Assembly (NCBI GenBank): GCA_029256485.1
Contig: JAQSXU010000010.1
Coordinates: forward strand, 1-59,783
Source of the DNA: Clostridiaceae bacterium
GTDB lineage: Bacteria > Bacillota_A > Clostridia > Clostridiales > Clostridiaceae
Direction of reading: 5' to 3'
Length of the DNA: 59,783 bases
This document shows, piece after piece, positions 31,659-39,725 of this stretch. Every line of letters begins with the position of its first letter. Positions within the stretch are counted from its first letter, which is position 1. Below the pieces are notes generated by a model. That model was not told where the DNA came from. It saw only the letters and a list, made by a program, of their open reading frames with translations, and searched no databases. The translations under genes and the position numbers were made by a program.

Positions 31659-32204
31659 ATGAAAATATTTTTTATGTCAGATATACATGGTTCACTCTAT
31701 TATACAAAAAAGGCGTTAGATGCCTTTAAAAGAGAAAATGCAGATTATATTGGAATTTTAGGAGATGAACTATATCATGGAGCAAGAAATCCTCTGCCAG
31801 AACAATATAATCCCCAGGAAGTAACAAAGCTGCTAAATGAATATGCAGATAAGATTATAGCTGTAAGGGGAAACTGCGACAGTGAGATTGATGATATGGT
31901 GCTTAATTTTCCTATGTCGGCAGCTTATTCTATAATACTATATAATAACAGACGTTTATTTTTGACTCATGGTCACGTTTACAGCGAGGATAATATGCCA
32001 AAGCTTCAGCCAGGGGATGTATTTTTATATGGACATACCCATGTGTCAAAGGCTGAGAGAAAAGGGGATCTATTTGTAATAAATCCTGGATCAATCACAT
32101 TTCCTAAGGGTAATGGCATAAATTCCTATGCAGTTTTAGAAGATGATGTGATTAAAATTAAGGATTTAGACGGAGCTGTAATCAATGAAATTAAATTAAT
32201 TTAG
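31659..32204 (+). CDS. YfcE family phosphodiesterase (metallophosphoesterase)
   Basis: This 181-residue calcineurin-like phosphoesterase has the ligand motifs in order: FMSDIHG, ILGDE, AVRGNCDSE, LTHGHVY and YGHTHVS, then NPGSITFPKG. That set and length match YfcE, an Mn2+-dependent phosphodiesterase with no known physiological substrate. AAGGAGG lies before the ATG. It is followed closely by a GNAT gene. Confidence 0.88.
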   Translation: MKIFFMSDIHGSLYYTKKALDAFKRENADYIGILGDELYHGARNPLPEQYNPQEVTKLLNEYADKIIAVRGNCDSEIDDMVLNFPMSAAYSIILYNNRRLFLTHGHVYSEDNMPKLQPGDVFLYGHTHVSKAERKGDLFVINPGSITFPKGNGINSYAVLEDDVIKIKDLDGAVINEIKLI

Positions 32205-32237
32205 TTATTATTAAATTTAACTTGGGGGGTAATAAAA

Positions 32238-32762
32238 ATGGAAGATAACAGTGGGAAAGTTATTATTAGAAAGGGTGTTAAATCCGATGCTGAGCAATTA
32301 TTAGAATATCTAAATAAAATTGGCGGTGAATCAGATTTTTTAACCTTTGGACCAGGGCAGTTCGGAAAAACTGTTCAGTGGGAAGGTGAATTTATTGAAA
32401 GTACTTCTAATAAAAAAAATGCACTGTTTATAATAGCTGAAATCAATGGAAAGATAGTTGGAAACTTAAACTTTTCTGCAGGAGCAAGAGAAAGAACAGC
32501 TCACACTGGGGAGTTTGGAGTAAGTGTTCTTAAAGAATATTGGGGACATAGAATAGGTGAAGAACTTATAAAATATCTCATAATCTGGAGCAAAGATTCC
32601 AAAATAATAAGGAAAATTAATTTGAGAGCCAGAACAGATAATACAAGAGGCATAGCACTTTACAAGAAACTTGGATTTCAGGAAGAAGGAATAGTAATAA
32701 GAGATTTTTTAATTAATGGTGTATTTTATGATTCTTTATTAATGGGATTACAGATTGATTAA
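32238..32762 (+). CDS. GNAT family N-acetyltransferase
   Basis: This 174-residue GNAT has VIIRKGVKSDAEQLLEYL at the start, AEINGKIVGNLNFS, and the acetyl-CoA segment FGVSVLKEYWGHRIGEELIKY. NLRARTDNTRGIALYKKLGF completes the fold. GGGGGG precedes the ATG by 8 bases. The sequence resembles YhhY/RimI-type enzymes acting on amino acids or small molecules. It is the last gene before the glycine riboswitch. Confidence 0.85.
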   Translation: MEDNSGKVIIRKGVKSDAEQLLEYLNKIGGESDFLTFGPGQFGKTVQWEGEFIESTSNKKNALFIIAEINGKIVGNLNFSAGARERTAHTGEFGVSVLKEYWGHRIGEELIKYLIIWSKDSKIIRKINLRARTDNTRGIALYKKLGFQEEGIVIRDFLINGVFYDSLLMGLQID

Positions 32763-32856
32763 AAAAACCTCAATATTGTTTTTTATTTTAACACTTGCTT
32801 TGTTTAAATATACTGTGTTAAAATTAGCATAATAATTTTATAATGTCGGGTGAAGA

Positions 32857-32978
32857 CAGCGGAATAAAAGTTAAATTTAAACCGTTGTTGGACGAGACTC
32901 TGGAGAGACTCGAAAGAGCACCGAAGGGGAAAACCAAATGATTTATTTTGGTGAAACTCTCAGGTAAAAGAACAGAGA
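32857..32978 (+). promoter_or_regulatory. Glycine riboswitch, single aptamer with a 5' ghost hairpin
   Basis: The segment 32896-32978 has the full glycine-aptamer signature: CTCTGGAGAG, GAGCACCGAAGGGGAAA, and GTGAAACTCTCAGGTAAAAG closing with ACAGAG. P1 pairs CTCTG (32898-32902) with CAGAG (32973-32977). In front, CAGCGG (32857-32862) pairs with CCGTTG (32882-32887), which may be the ghost helix seen in single-aptamer glycine riboswitches. It lies before a terminator (33047-33099) and the ACT-UPF0210 genes. Whether glycine turns these genes on or off is not readable with certainty. Confidence 0.9.
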
Positions 32979-33046
32979 TTAAGGCTTATTTAATGTGCTT
33001 TGTACATTATTGGCTTGGTTTTCGTTAATCTAATTTTTGATTTTCA

Positions 33047-33099
33047 GAGTCTAAATTTAAAGATAAACAGCTTGTTTATCCGTATTTAGGCTCTTTTTT
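33047..33099 (+). terminator. Expression-platform terminator of the glycine riboswitch
   Basis: GAGTCTAAAT (33047-33056) pairs with ATTTAGGCTC (33084-33093) around an inner GATAAACA/TGTTTATC-type hairpin, followed by TTTTTT. It is 70 bases after the aptamer and 58 bases before the ACT gene. Confidence 0.85.
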
Positions 33100-33156
33100 G
33101 TTATAAAGATATTTGTAAAATTATTGAAAATATAATACATAGGAGGATTTATAAAA

Positions 33157-33426
33157 ATGAATGCTATTATAACAGTAATTGGAAAGGATAAAAAGGGAAT
33201 TATCTATGGAGTTTCATCTGTACTTTCAAAAAACAATATCAATATTATGGATATAAATCAAACACTTATTCAGGACTACTTTACTATGATTATGCTTGTA
33301 GATTTATCCTCAATGGAAATTGAATTTAATGAATTAAAGGAGAAGCTTCAAATTAAGGCTGAAGTGCTTAATGTGTCTATAAGAATTCAGCATGAAGATA
33401 TATTTAAATGCATGCACGAGATATAA
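33157..33426 (+). CDS. ACT domain-containing protein (UPF0237 family)
   Basis: This 89-residue single ACT domain (IITVIGKDKKGIIYGVSSVL and NNINIMDINQTLIQDYFTMI) belongs to UPF0237, relatives of the GcvR glycine-cleavage regulator. ACT domains bind amino acids, often glycine or serine. AGGAGG precedes the ATG. The gene is almost always next to UPF0210, as here (19 bases). The glycine riboswitch upstream makes glycine a plausible ligand or at least a relevant signal. Confidence 0.9.
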   Translation: MNAIITVIGKDKKGIIYGVSSVLSKNNINIMDINQTLIQDYFTMIMLVDLSSMEIEFNELKEKLQIKAEVLNVSIRIQHEDIFKCMHEI

Positions 33427-33445
33427 AAAGAAGGGATGAGCTTAA

Positions 33446-34804
33446 ATGATTAATAACAAAAATATAATGGAAACAATTAATATGATAGAAAATGAAAAGT
33501 TTGATATAAGAACAATTACTATGGGTATATCACTTCTTGACTGCTGTGATACTGATGGAAATAAATCAAGGCGGAAAATTTATGATAAAATAACAAGAAA
33601 AGCTGAGAACTTAGTAAAAATAGGTGAACAAATTGAAATGGAATATGGTATTCCTATTATTAATAAGAGAGTATCTGTAACACCAATTTCTCTAATTGCA
33701 CAAAGCAGCAAGGATACCGATTATGTGGAATATGCAAAAATCTTGGATAAGGCAGCAAACACCTTAGGGGTGAATTTCATTGGAGGATTTTCAGCACTTG
33801 TACATAAGGGATACTCAAAGGGGGATATAATTCTTATTAATTCAATTCCTCAAGCATTAGCTGAAACTGAAAGAGTATGTTCTTCAGTAAATATAGGTAC
33901 CTCAAGAGTTGGAATCAACATGGATGCAGTAAGGGATATGGGAAAGATTATAAAACAAACTGCTTATTTAACAAGAAACAATGACAGCATTGGATGCGCA
34001 AAATTAGTGGTGTTTGCAAATGCAGTAGAGGATAACCCCTTTATGGCAGGAGCATTCCACGGAGTGGGAGAAGCTGAATGCGTAATTAATGTGGGCATCA
34101 GCGGCCCTGGAGTTATAAAATACGCTCTGGAAAATGTTAAAGGGGAGCCTTTTGATGTGGTGGCAGAAACAATAAAGAGGACTGCATTTAAAATAACCAG
34201 GGCAGGACAGCTGGTTGCCAATGAAGCTTCCAAAAGACTGGATGTGCCATTTGGTATAGTAGATTTATCCCTTGCACCTACACCTGCTGTGGGAGACAGC
34301 GTGGCAAGAATTTTGGAGGAAATAGGACTTGAAGCATGCGGCTGTCATGGAACCACTGCAGCACTGGCATTGCTAAATGATGCCGTTAAAAAGGGCGGTA
34401 TTATGGCATCATCTAATGTAGGAGGACTCAGCGGTGCATTTATACCGGTAAGTGAAGATGAGGGAATGATTCAGGCTGTAGACATGGGGGCACTGAACAT
34501 TGAAAAGCTGGAGGCCATGACCTGTGTGTGCTCAGTTGGACTTGATATGATTGCAATTCCAGGAGATGTTCCAGAATCTACTATATCTGCAATAATAGCT
34601 GATGAAGCTGCCATTGGAGTAATAAATAATAAGACAACTGCAGTTAGAGTAATACCTGTTTACGGTAAAACCATTGGAGACAGGGCTTCCTTTGGGGGCC
34701 TTCTTGGAGAAGCGCCAATCATGGCTGTAAGCAAATTTTCAAGTTTTGATTTTGTATCAAGGGGAGGACGAATTCCTGCACCAATTCACAGCTTTAAAAA
34801 TTAG
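33446..34804 (+). CDS. PFL family protein (UPF0210)
   Basis: This 452-residue protein of the UPF0210/DUF711 family is remotely related to pyruvate-formate lyase-type enzymes. Conserved family stretches include [41 protein letters not shown]-like [27 protein letters not shown] and [21 protein letters not shown] precedes the ATG. No biochemical function is established. Cotranscription with the ACT protein under a glycine riboswitch points to glycine or one-carbon metabolism. Confidence 0.9.
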   Translation: MINNKNIMETINMIENEKFDIRTITMGISLLDCCDTDGNKSRRKIYDKITRKAENLVKIGEQIEMEYGIPIINKRVSVTPISLIAQSSKDTDYVEYAKILDKAANTLGVNFIGGFSALVHKGYSKGDIILINSIPQALAETERVCSSVNIGTSRVGINMDAVRDMGKIIKQTAYLTRNNDSIGCAKLVVFANAVEDNPFMAGAFHGVGEAECVINVGISGPGVIKYALENVKGEPFDVVAETIKRTAFKITRAGQLVANEASKRLDVPFGIVDLSLAPTPAVGDSVARILEEIGLEACGCHGTTAALALLNDAVKKGGIMASSNVGGLSGAFIPVSEDEGMIQAVDMGALNIEKLEAMTCVCSVGLDMIAIPGDVPESTISAIIADEAAIGVINNKTTAVRVIPVYGKTIGDRASFGGLLGEAPIMAVSKFSSFDFVSRGGRIPAPIHSFKN

Positions 34805-34805
34805 T

Positions 34806-34835
34806 AAAAAATCGGAGTAAAATACTCCGATTTTT
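34806..34835 (+). terminator. Intrinsic terminator after UPF0210
   Basis: AAAAATCGGAGT pairs perfectly with ACTCCGATTTTT around AAAATA-type loop bases, followed by AGTTTTTT. Confidence 0.9.
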
Positions 34836-34940
34836 AGTTTTTTGTTATATGATATAATTGTAAAGTAAAGAAGGTATATTGACTATTTTGCAGAATATAT
34901 AGTATGTATTAATTGAAAGATGTGGGGGAAATATATTAAA

Positions 34941-35135
34941 ATGAAGTTTAATAAAAAAGATGTACTAATATTAATAATACCAGTAATTATAATGCTTTTA
35001 ATTATGCCTGTTTTGCCTGATAAAATTTCTATTCATAGAGGGATTAGCGGCAGCAGAACATACATTGATAAAAAGTATTCCTTTCTTTTAGGATTAATAC
35101 CATTTGTGGCATATAAATTAAAATATGATAAATAG
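34941..35135 (+). CDS. Small membrane protein with DUF1648-like N-terminus
   Basis: This 64-residue protein has one TM segment (about 8-24) and then PDKISIHRGISGSRTYIDKKYS, which resembles the P-D-x-I-P-x-H-W loop of DUF1648/SdpI-family proteins. Those are normally 150 residues or more, so this is a short or truncated version ending after one further hydrophobic stretch. The ATG at 34941 follows GGGGGAA by 12 bases; the in-frame ATG at 34920 precedes that site. It is 15 bases before the HAD gene. Confidence 0.55.
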   Translation: MKFNKKDVLILIIPVIIMLLIMPVLPDKISIHRGISGSRTYIDKKYSFLLGLIPFVAYKLKYDK

Positions 35136-35149
35136 CGGGGCGTAAGTTA

Positions 35150-35944
35150 ATGAAAAAAGCTGTATTTTTTGATATCGATGGAACATTATTGGACTGCTTA
35201 AATGGCATAACTGATATTACTCCGGTAGTGAAAAAAACTATTAGGAAACTGCAAAATCAAGGTAGTTATGTTTTTATTGCCAGCGGCAGACCATATGCTT
35301 TTATAAGCAGTGAAATATTGAATTTTGGTTTTGATGGATATATTTTTACAAATGGTGCACAGGTAAGAGTGGAAGATAAATTAATTTATAAAAGATCTTT
35401 TGATAAGAATTTTACAAAAGAACTGATATTAAATTGTAAGAAGCTTAATATTCAGTATATATTACAGGGAGAAAAATATTCATATTTAAATAATGAGTTT
35501 GAAGAACTGTATTCATATTATGACAGCTATGGCATATCCAGAAAGTATTTAACAGGTGATTATGATATTGACAAAGTTGATGTTTTTAAAATGGACATGC
35601 TATGCAGCAGTAAACAGGCTTTAGATTACTGTTTTTCTCAAGTAAATGATGATTACAACTACAATTTCGATTCATCCAGCAATGTTTTTGAGCTTTATTC
35701 CAGAAGGGATTCAAAAGCATCGGGAATAATAAAGGTACTGGAATATTTAAATATTCCTTTGGAAAACAGCTATGCATTTGGAGACGATATAAATGATATA
35801 GAAATGCTTGAAGCAGTGGGCTGTGGAATCGCTATGGGAAATGCCAGCGATAAAGTGAAAAATCATGCCGATGAAGTAACAGCTGAAGTTCAAAAGGATG
35901 GAGTGGCCGTTGGCATAGAAAGATTTATACTAAATAATGCATAA
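35150..35944 (+). CDS. Cof-type HAD-IIB family phosphatase
   Basis: This 264-residue sugar-phosphate or flavin-type phosphatase has motif I FFDIDGTLLD, motif II IASGRP, a C2B cap domain (about 85-185), a lysine before the cap return (SKASGIIKVLEYL) and motif IV AFGDDINDIEML with GIAMGNASD. These are the full Cof/YidA signatures. AGCGGGG precedes the ATG. The substrate is unknown. Confidence 0.9.
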   Translation: MKKAVFFDIDGTLLDCLNGITDITPVVKKTIRKLQNQGSYVFIASGRPYAFISSEILNFGFDGYIFTNGAQVRVEDKLIYKRSFDKNFTKELILNCKKLNIQYILQGEKYSYLNNEFEELYSYYDSYGISRKYLTGDYDIDKVDVFKMDMLCSSKQALDYCFSQVNDDYNYNFDSSSNVFELYSRRDSKASGIIKVLEYLNIPLENSYAFGDDINDIEMLEAVGCGIAMGNASDKVKNHADEVTAEVQKDGVAVGIERFILNNA

Positions 35945-36042
35945 GCTCAGTTCCACAGATCATAGGTATGGTTGCTACTTTTGTGGCTTTAGGTGCCATA
36001 TCAATAATATTGAATGTAAAATTTTTAAGGTATTTAAAATAA
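35938..36042 (+). pseudogene. C-terminal fragment of a membrane transporter
   Basis: After the HAD gene an open frame reads VPQIIGMVATFVALGAISII and LNVKFLRYLK, then stops at 36040. It is one full TM helix with a basic cytosolic end, like the last helix of an MFS-type or similar carrier. It has no start codon or binding site. It is probably the last piece of a deleted transporter gene. Confidence 0.45.
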
Positions 36043-36096
36043 AAAAGAAAGGCTTCCTATGGCTTTTTTTATTAAGCCTAGTGAGCCTTTTATATT

Positions 36097-36501
36097 TTAC
36101 TTTTGACAAATTAACTGCCAGCCAACACCAAATTTATCTTTTACCCAGCCGTACATTGGACTGAAGAATTGAGGAGCAAGCTCCATAATAACTTCGCCGC
36201 CTTCTTTTAATTTATTAAAGGTAGATACAACTTCATCAGTTGTGTTAAAGGAAACTGCTAAAGAAATCATATTTCCAGGAATGATTTTTTCCCTGGAGTC
36301 ACTAAAATTAAATTGAGTACCGTTGATAGTCATTTCAGCATGTAGTACTAATTCCTTCATTTCATCAGGAACAGGAAAATTTGGATTTGGGGGTGCATCT
36401 TTATAGCGCATTATCTTCTTATTTTCACCTTTAAATACATTTTCATAAAAATCAATTGCCTCACTGCAATTGCCGTTTAGATAAAAATATGGCTGAACCA
36501 T
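36097..36501 (-). CDS. VOC family protein (PhnB/YjdN-like)
   Basis: This 134-residue protein of the vicinal-oxygen-chelate superfamily, PhnB/YjdN subgroup, has VQPYFYLNGNCSEAIDFYENVF at the start, LHAEMTINGTQFNFSDS and the terminal YGWVKDKFGVGWQLI. Subgroup members lack a known reaction and are often called 3-demethylubiquinone-9 3-methyltransferase-like. The ATG at 36501 follows AAGGAG. The GTG three codons earlier overlaps that site. Confidence 0.83.
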   Translation of the reverse strand: MVQPYFYLNGNCSEAIDFYENVFKGENKKIMRYKDAPPNPNFPVPDEMKELVLHAEMTINGTQFNFSDSREKIIPGNMISLAVSFNTTDEVVSTFNKLKEGGEVIMELAPQFFSPMYGWVKDKFGVGWQLICQK

Positions 36502-36630
36502 GATTAACACTCCTTTTCAATAAATAAAATAAATATATATAAGTTATTTATAATATTATATACTTTATAACAAAAACATACAATATATGATAAATTTCAC
36601 GCGGAATGAAAATTATCGATTGGCTGAGTA

Positions 36631-36659
36631 TTGACTATTGCAAAAATAGGGTGTATACT
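36631..36659 (+). promoter_or_regulatory. Promoter of the T-box/thrS transcript
   Basis: TTGACT (-35, 36631-36636) and TATACT (-10, 36654-36659) are separated by exactly 17 bases. Transcription would begin near 36667, just before the T-box leader. Confidence 0.75.
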
Positions 36660-36689
36660 TTTGCATAATTTAACATAAACATATATAAA

Positions 36690-36930
36690 TGGCTGTGAAA
36701 AGGAAGAGTAGGTTAGACCCAGTTAAAAGAGAGGAAATGTCACCGACTGAAAGCATTTCTAAACATGGATGGCTGAAAACCACCTTTGAGCTGTGTGCTG
36801 AACCAGTAGATAAACTTTATGTATATTTTATCTATAGTAAGCATTATCGTTGATCACGTTATAATCATTTGAAGTGACATTTTGAAGTTTTATATTTCAG
36901 AATGTAATTAGGGTGGAACCACAGGTAATT
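36690..36930 (+). promoter_or_regulatory. T-box leader (threonine) upstream of thrS
   Basis: The leader shows the canonical parts in order. AGTA and AGGTT-type internal loop bases and a distal stem I loop (GTCACCGACTGAAAGC) come first. The specifier region GAAAACCACC follows, where ACC at 36779-36781 would be a threonine codon. The 14-base T-box AGGGTGGAACCACA at 36910 ends the leader. Uncharged tRNA-Thr should pair through the T-box bulge and prevent the terminator at 36931. The downstream gene is a threonyl-tRNA synthetase, which agrees with the ACC specifier. Confidence 0.92.
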
Positions 36931-36965
36931 AACTCTTGTCCCTTTGAGGACAGGAGTTTTTTTAT
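36931..36965 (+). terminator. T-box terminator
   Basis: AACTCTTGTCC pairs with GGACAGGAGTT, with one G-T-type mismatch, around CTTTGA, followed by TTTTT. It is the default off structure competing with the T-box antiterminator. Confidence 0.9.
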
Positions 36966-36985
36966 ATTTATAGGAGGAATTAAAA

Positions 36986-37078
36986 ATGAGAAGAATGCTA
37001 TTTGTAACAGGCTCACTAACATATAATGGCAACTTAATATACTTCTCTAACAGTTCGGGATATGTCACCTGCTGCTAG
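36986..37078 (+). CDS. Short ORF between the T-box and thrS (30 residues)
   Basis: AGGAGG lies 7 bases before the ATG at 36986. The peptide begins MRRMLFVTGSLTYNGNLIYF and ends SNSSGYVTCC. It has three threonine codons, not an obvious attenuation run. It may be a leader peptide, or the start of a gene lost between the T-box and thrS. Because the binding site sits exactly where the T-box-controlled gene would start, a deletion that brought thrS downstream is possible. Confidence 0.4.
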   Translation: MRRMLFVTGSLTYNGNLIYFSNSSGYVTCC

Positions 37079-37130
37079 AATATTTGCATTATATTTATTT
37101 ATGAACTGTATAGAAGTAAGAATTGTTAAT

Positions 37131-37157
37131 GATAAACAATCTTAACTATTGTTTATC
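37131..37157 (+). other. Perfect hairpin just before the thrS ribosome binding site
   Basis: GATAAACAAT (37131-37140) pairs over 10 bp with ATTGTTTATC (37148-37157), with loop CTTAACT. AAAGGAGGAG starts 3 bases after the stem. It has no T-run, so a terminator is unlikely. A role as an mRNA-stability or processing element, or in translation control, is possible. Confidence 0.6.
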
Positions 37158-37173
37158 TAAAGGAGGAGCAATT

Positions 37174-38772
37174 ATGTTAAATAATGATGAAAAAATAAAA
37201 GTGCTGTGGCACTGTTCTTCTCATGTTTTAGCTGAAGCAGTTAAAAAGCTTTATCCTGAAGCTAAACTAGCCGAAGCATCTGTTATTGATAATGGTTTCT
37301 TTTGCGATATTGATTTAGATATTACAATCACTCCTGAAATACTCCCAAATATAGAGCTGGCGATGAAAAATATTATAAAAGAAAATCATATAAAAAATAT
37401 TAAGGCTATTAAGCTGCTGTCTGTTGCCGGTGCTTACTGGAAGGGAGACGAAAAAAATAAGATGCTTCAGAGAATTTATGGAATTTCCTTTGAAACAAAA
37501 CAGGAGCTGAAAGATTATCTTGCCATGATGGAAGAAGCAAAAAAACGGGATCATAGAAAGCTGGGTAAAGAACTTGATTTATTCAGTATTGATGATTATG
37601 TGGGACCTGGACTTATATTATGGCATCCTAAGTTATCCGTAGTCAGAGAAGAAATAGAAATGTACTGGAGAAAAGAGCATAGAAGAAGAGGGTATCAATA
37701 TGTGTATACACCTCAGATAGGACTCAGCAATCTATGGGAAACTTCTGGCCACCTAGATCATTTTGCTGATGCTATGTATCCACCCATGGCTATGAAATTA
37801 AAGGACTCAGAAGAAGATGTAGCCTATTATGTAAAGCCAATGAGCTGTCCCTTTCATGTTAGAATTTTTAAATCAAAAAAGAGAAGTTACAGAGAGCTTC
37901 CAATGAGGCTTTGTGAGCTTGGAACAGTTTATAGATATGAAAAGTCCGGTTCACTTCACGGTATGCTGAGGGTAAGGGGATTTACTCAAGATGATTCCCA
38001 TATAATCTGTAGGGAAGATCAGTTTATTAATGAGGTAAATGAAATAATTGATTTCGCCTTTGAGATGAATAAAGTTATGGGTTTTGACAAGTTAAATGTC
38101 TATCTTTCTTTAAGAGACCTTGCAAACAAAGAAAAATATATTGACAATGAAAAAGTGTGGACACTTGCAGAAAGTACACTGGAAAATATTTTAAAGGAAA
38201 GAAATATTGAATACAAAAAGGATATTGGCGGGGCTAAATTTTACGGCCCAGCTATAGACATGAAGGCTGTTGATGCTATGGGAAGAGAATGGCAGGGTAC
38301 AACAATTCAGCTTGATATGAATCTTCCCAGCAAATTTAGCATGACTTATATAGGATCTGATGGACAGGAGCATGTTCCAATTATGCTTCATAGGACATTG
38401 CTTGGCTCTATGGAGAGATTTGTAGGAACTTTAATTGAACATTATGCAGGGGCATTCCCCCTCTGGCTTTCACCAGTTCAGGTGAAAATACTCACAGTGA
38501 ATGATGACTGCATTGAAAGAGCTGAGGAGCTAAAAAGAAAATTTCAGGACCTTTATATAAGAGCAGAGGTAGACTCTTCATCTGAGAGAATGGGCTTCAA
38601 GATAAGAAATGGACAGCTTGAAAAAGTTCCGTATATGATTATTATAGGCAAAAAAGAATTAGAAAATGGCTTGATATCTGTCCGCTCCAGAAATCAAGGA
38701 GATTTAGGCACTATTGATCCTAAGCTGTTTGTTGATAAAATATTAAAGGAAATAGAAATAAAACAACGATAA
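37174..38772 (+). CDS. thrS: Threonyl-tRNA synthetase lacking TGS and part of the editing domain
   Basis: This 532-residue enzyme charges tRNA-Thr. The catalytic core is complete: zinc ligands Cys225 (PMSCPFH), His276 (TQDDSHI) and His406 (MLHR), motif 2 (CELGTVYRYEKSG...RVRGFTQDD), motif 3 (GSMERFVG) and an anticodon-binding domain (about 440-532). Standard ThrRS has about 640 residues. Here the TGS domain is absent, and the N2 editing domain keeps HCSSH (His13/His17 region) and SVAGAYWKGDEKN but lacks the segment with the CxGPH pair. The ATG at 37174 follows AAAGGAGGAG. It may be a second, editing-deficient ThrRS induced by threonine starvation. Confidence 0.92.
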   Translation: MLNNDEKIKVLWHCSSHVLAEAVKKLYPEAKLAEASVIDNGFFCDIDLDITITPEILPNIELAMKNIIKENHIKNIKAIKLLSVAGAYWKGDEKNKMLQRIYGISFETKQELKDYLAMMEEAKKRDHRKLGKELDLFSIDDYVGPGLILWHPKLSVVREEIEMYWRKEHRRRGYQYVYTPQIGLSNLWETSGHLDHFADAMYPPMAMKLKDSEEDVAYYVKPMSCPFHVRIFKSKKRSYRELPMRLCELGTVYRYEKSGSLHGMLRVRGFTQDDSHIICREDQFINEVNEIIDFAFEMNKVMGFDKLNVYLSLRDLANKEKYIDNEKVWTLAESTLENILKERNIEYKKDIGGAKFYGPAIDMKAVDAMGREWQGTTIQLDMNLPSKFSMTYIGSDGQEHVPIMLHRTLLGSMERFVGTLIEHYAGAFPLWLSPVQVKILTVNDDCIERAEELKRKFQDLYIRAEVDSSSERMGFKIRNGQLEKVPYMIIIGKKELENGLISVRSRNQGDLGTIDPKLFVDKILKEIEIKQR

Positions 38773-38777
38773 AATTA

Positions 38778-38811
38778 AGAAGGCTGTGAATTATGTAATT
38801 CACAGCCTTCT
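38778..38811 (+). terminator. Intrinsic terminator after thrS
   Basis: AGAAGGCTGTGAATT pairs perfectly with AATTCACAGCCTTCT over 15 bp with an ATGT-type loop. Confidence 0.9.
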
Positions 38812-39158
38812 GTAAATTAAAGGGGACTTTAAGTACTGATATACTATGCAGTAATTTAGAAAATATTCATCATCGTGGTGATGTTGGTGAGGACCATGGT
38901 GGTCAAATTGATTCGGAAGAGTTTCATCAGTATTTTTTCAGTTTTGCTGATACTAGGATTTTGTTCTTTTTCTCTAAAATGCATTAATGTACCTCCGATA
39001 AAATTTCCCTCATTGATATATTATGACAGCGCTTCGTATAATGTTAACATTTTCTGCTTAAATGTGAAAGTCGAATGCTACCAGGCAGCACCCGATTATT
39101 GTCGAATGTATAATGAGGACACTTGTTGCCTAGAATATACTTTAGAGGTGATATTAAA
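38812..39158. other. Region before the coat gene with gene remnant and repeat copies
   Basis: This gap contains one copy of TTAAAGGGGACTTTAA (38817-38832), also found at 45304-45319. A short frame at about 38863-38985 reads IHHRGDVGEDHGGQIDSEEF followed by HQYF, which looks like eroded coding sequence. The 15-base repeat ACCAGGCAGCACCCG is at 39080-39094. TTGTCGAA at 39099-39106 contains a perfect 0A box (TGTCGAA), consistent with Spo0A control of the coat operon. An overlapping 133-codon frame across this region is probably not real. Confidence 0.45.
39080..39094 (+). repeat. 15-base direct repeat ACCAGGCAGCACCCG, copy 1
   Basis: The identical 15-mer is at 42189-42203. Both copies are preceded by TCGAA and followed within 15 bases by TTGTC-AA, and both lie upstream of a GAGGTG ribosome binding site. 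The shared block suggests a duplicated promoter or leader segment. Confidence 0.6.
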
Positions 39159-39653
39159 ATGGAAATACAACTTAGTCAAAAAGAAAGATTGTTTTTGGAG
39201 GATGCAAAAATCCAAGAAGAAGTATGTATTGAAAAATACAAAAGTTACTCTGGGCAGACTCAAGATCAGCAGTTGAAGCAGCTCTTTAATAGACTTTCAG
39301 GTGAAGAACAGCATCACCATGATATTATTAATCAAATGCTTCAAGGACAACAGCCCAATTTAAGTCATGCTGGACTAAATCTGCAAGGTCAACAAACTCA
39401 GCAAGGCACTGCTCAGCAAAATACCTTCCAGGGAACTTCAGGCAGTCAGCAAGGGAATCAACGTGATAAAATGCTTTGTACTGATTTATTATCTACAGAA
39501 AAATATGTTTCAGGTACCTATGATGGTGATGTTTTTGAATCTGCAAATCCTGCAGTTAGGCAGGCAATGCAGCATATTCAACAGGAAGAGCAAAAACATG
39601 GTGAAGATATCTTTAATTACATGAGCAGCCATGGAATGTACGACGTAAAATAA
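39159..39653 (+). CDS. Spore coat protein, CotF family
   Basis: This 164-residue protein has two four-helix-type CotF halves (LFLEDAKIQEEVCIEKYKSY...EEQHHHDIINQML and LLSTEKYVSGTYDG...MQHIQQEEQKHGEDIFNYM) joined by a Gln/Gly/Thr-rich linker (about 65-105). It is an outer spore-layer component. The ATG at 39159 follows GAGGTGAT by 8 bases. A Spo0A-like box lies about 55 bases upstream. A terminator and then two DUF421 genes follow. Confidence 0.88.
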   Translation: MEIQLSQKERLFLEDAKIQEEVCIEKYKSYSGQTQDQQLKQLFNRLSGEEQHHHDIINQMLQGQQPNLSHAGLNLQGQQTQQGTAQQNTFQGTSGSQQGNQRDKMLCTDLLSTEKYVSGTYDGDVFESANPAVRQAMQHIQQEEQKHGEDIFNYMSSHGMYDVK

Positions 39654-39664
39654 TATTTTGTATA

Positions 39665-39700
39665 AAAGATAAGTTCAATAATCACATGAACTTATCTTTT
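39665..39700 (+). terminator. Intrinsic terminator after the coat gene
   Basis: AAAGATAAGTTCA pairs with TGAACTTATCTTT over 13 bp, ending in TTTAT. Confidence 0.85.
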
Positions 39701-39725
39701 TATAAATTAAAGCAAGGGTGATTTT

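Noticed and set aside
32786..32823. TTTTAACAC/GTGTTAAAA inverted repeat before the glycine riboswitch
   Set aside because: It could be a terminator for the GNAT gene, but the stem is all A/T-rich with a 20-base loop and no T-run, so I do not claim it.
36046..36085. AGGCTT...AAGCCT repeat between the HAD gene and the VOC gene
   Set aside because: Possibly a bidirectional terminator, but the stem is only 6 bp with a long T-rich loop.
35937..36164. 75-codon ORF after the Cof-type HAD gene
   Set aside because: The translation looks random (HKLSSTDHRYGCYFCGFRC). Another frame over the same bases gives a clear transmembrane helix, so I called that frame a transporter remnant instead.
38875..39276. 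133-codon ORF before and across the start of the CotF gene
   Set aside because: It has no ribosome binding site, starts in a GTG/ATG/TTG-rich patch and overlaps the coat gene's first 118 bases out of frame. The sequence it covers contains the repeat and an 0A box, so I treat it as non-coding.
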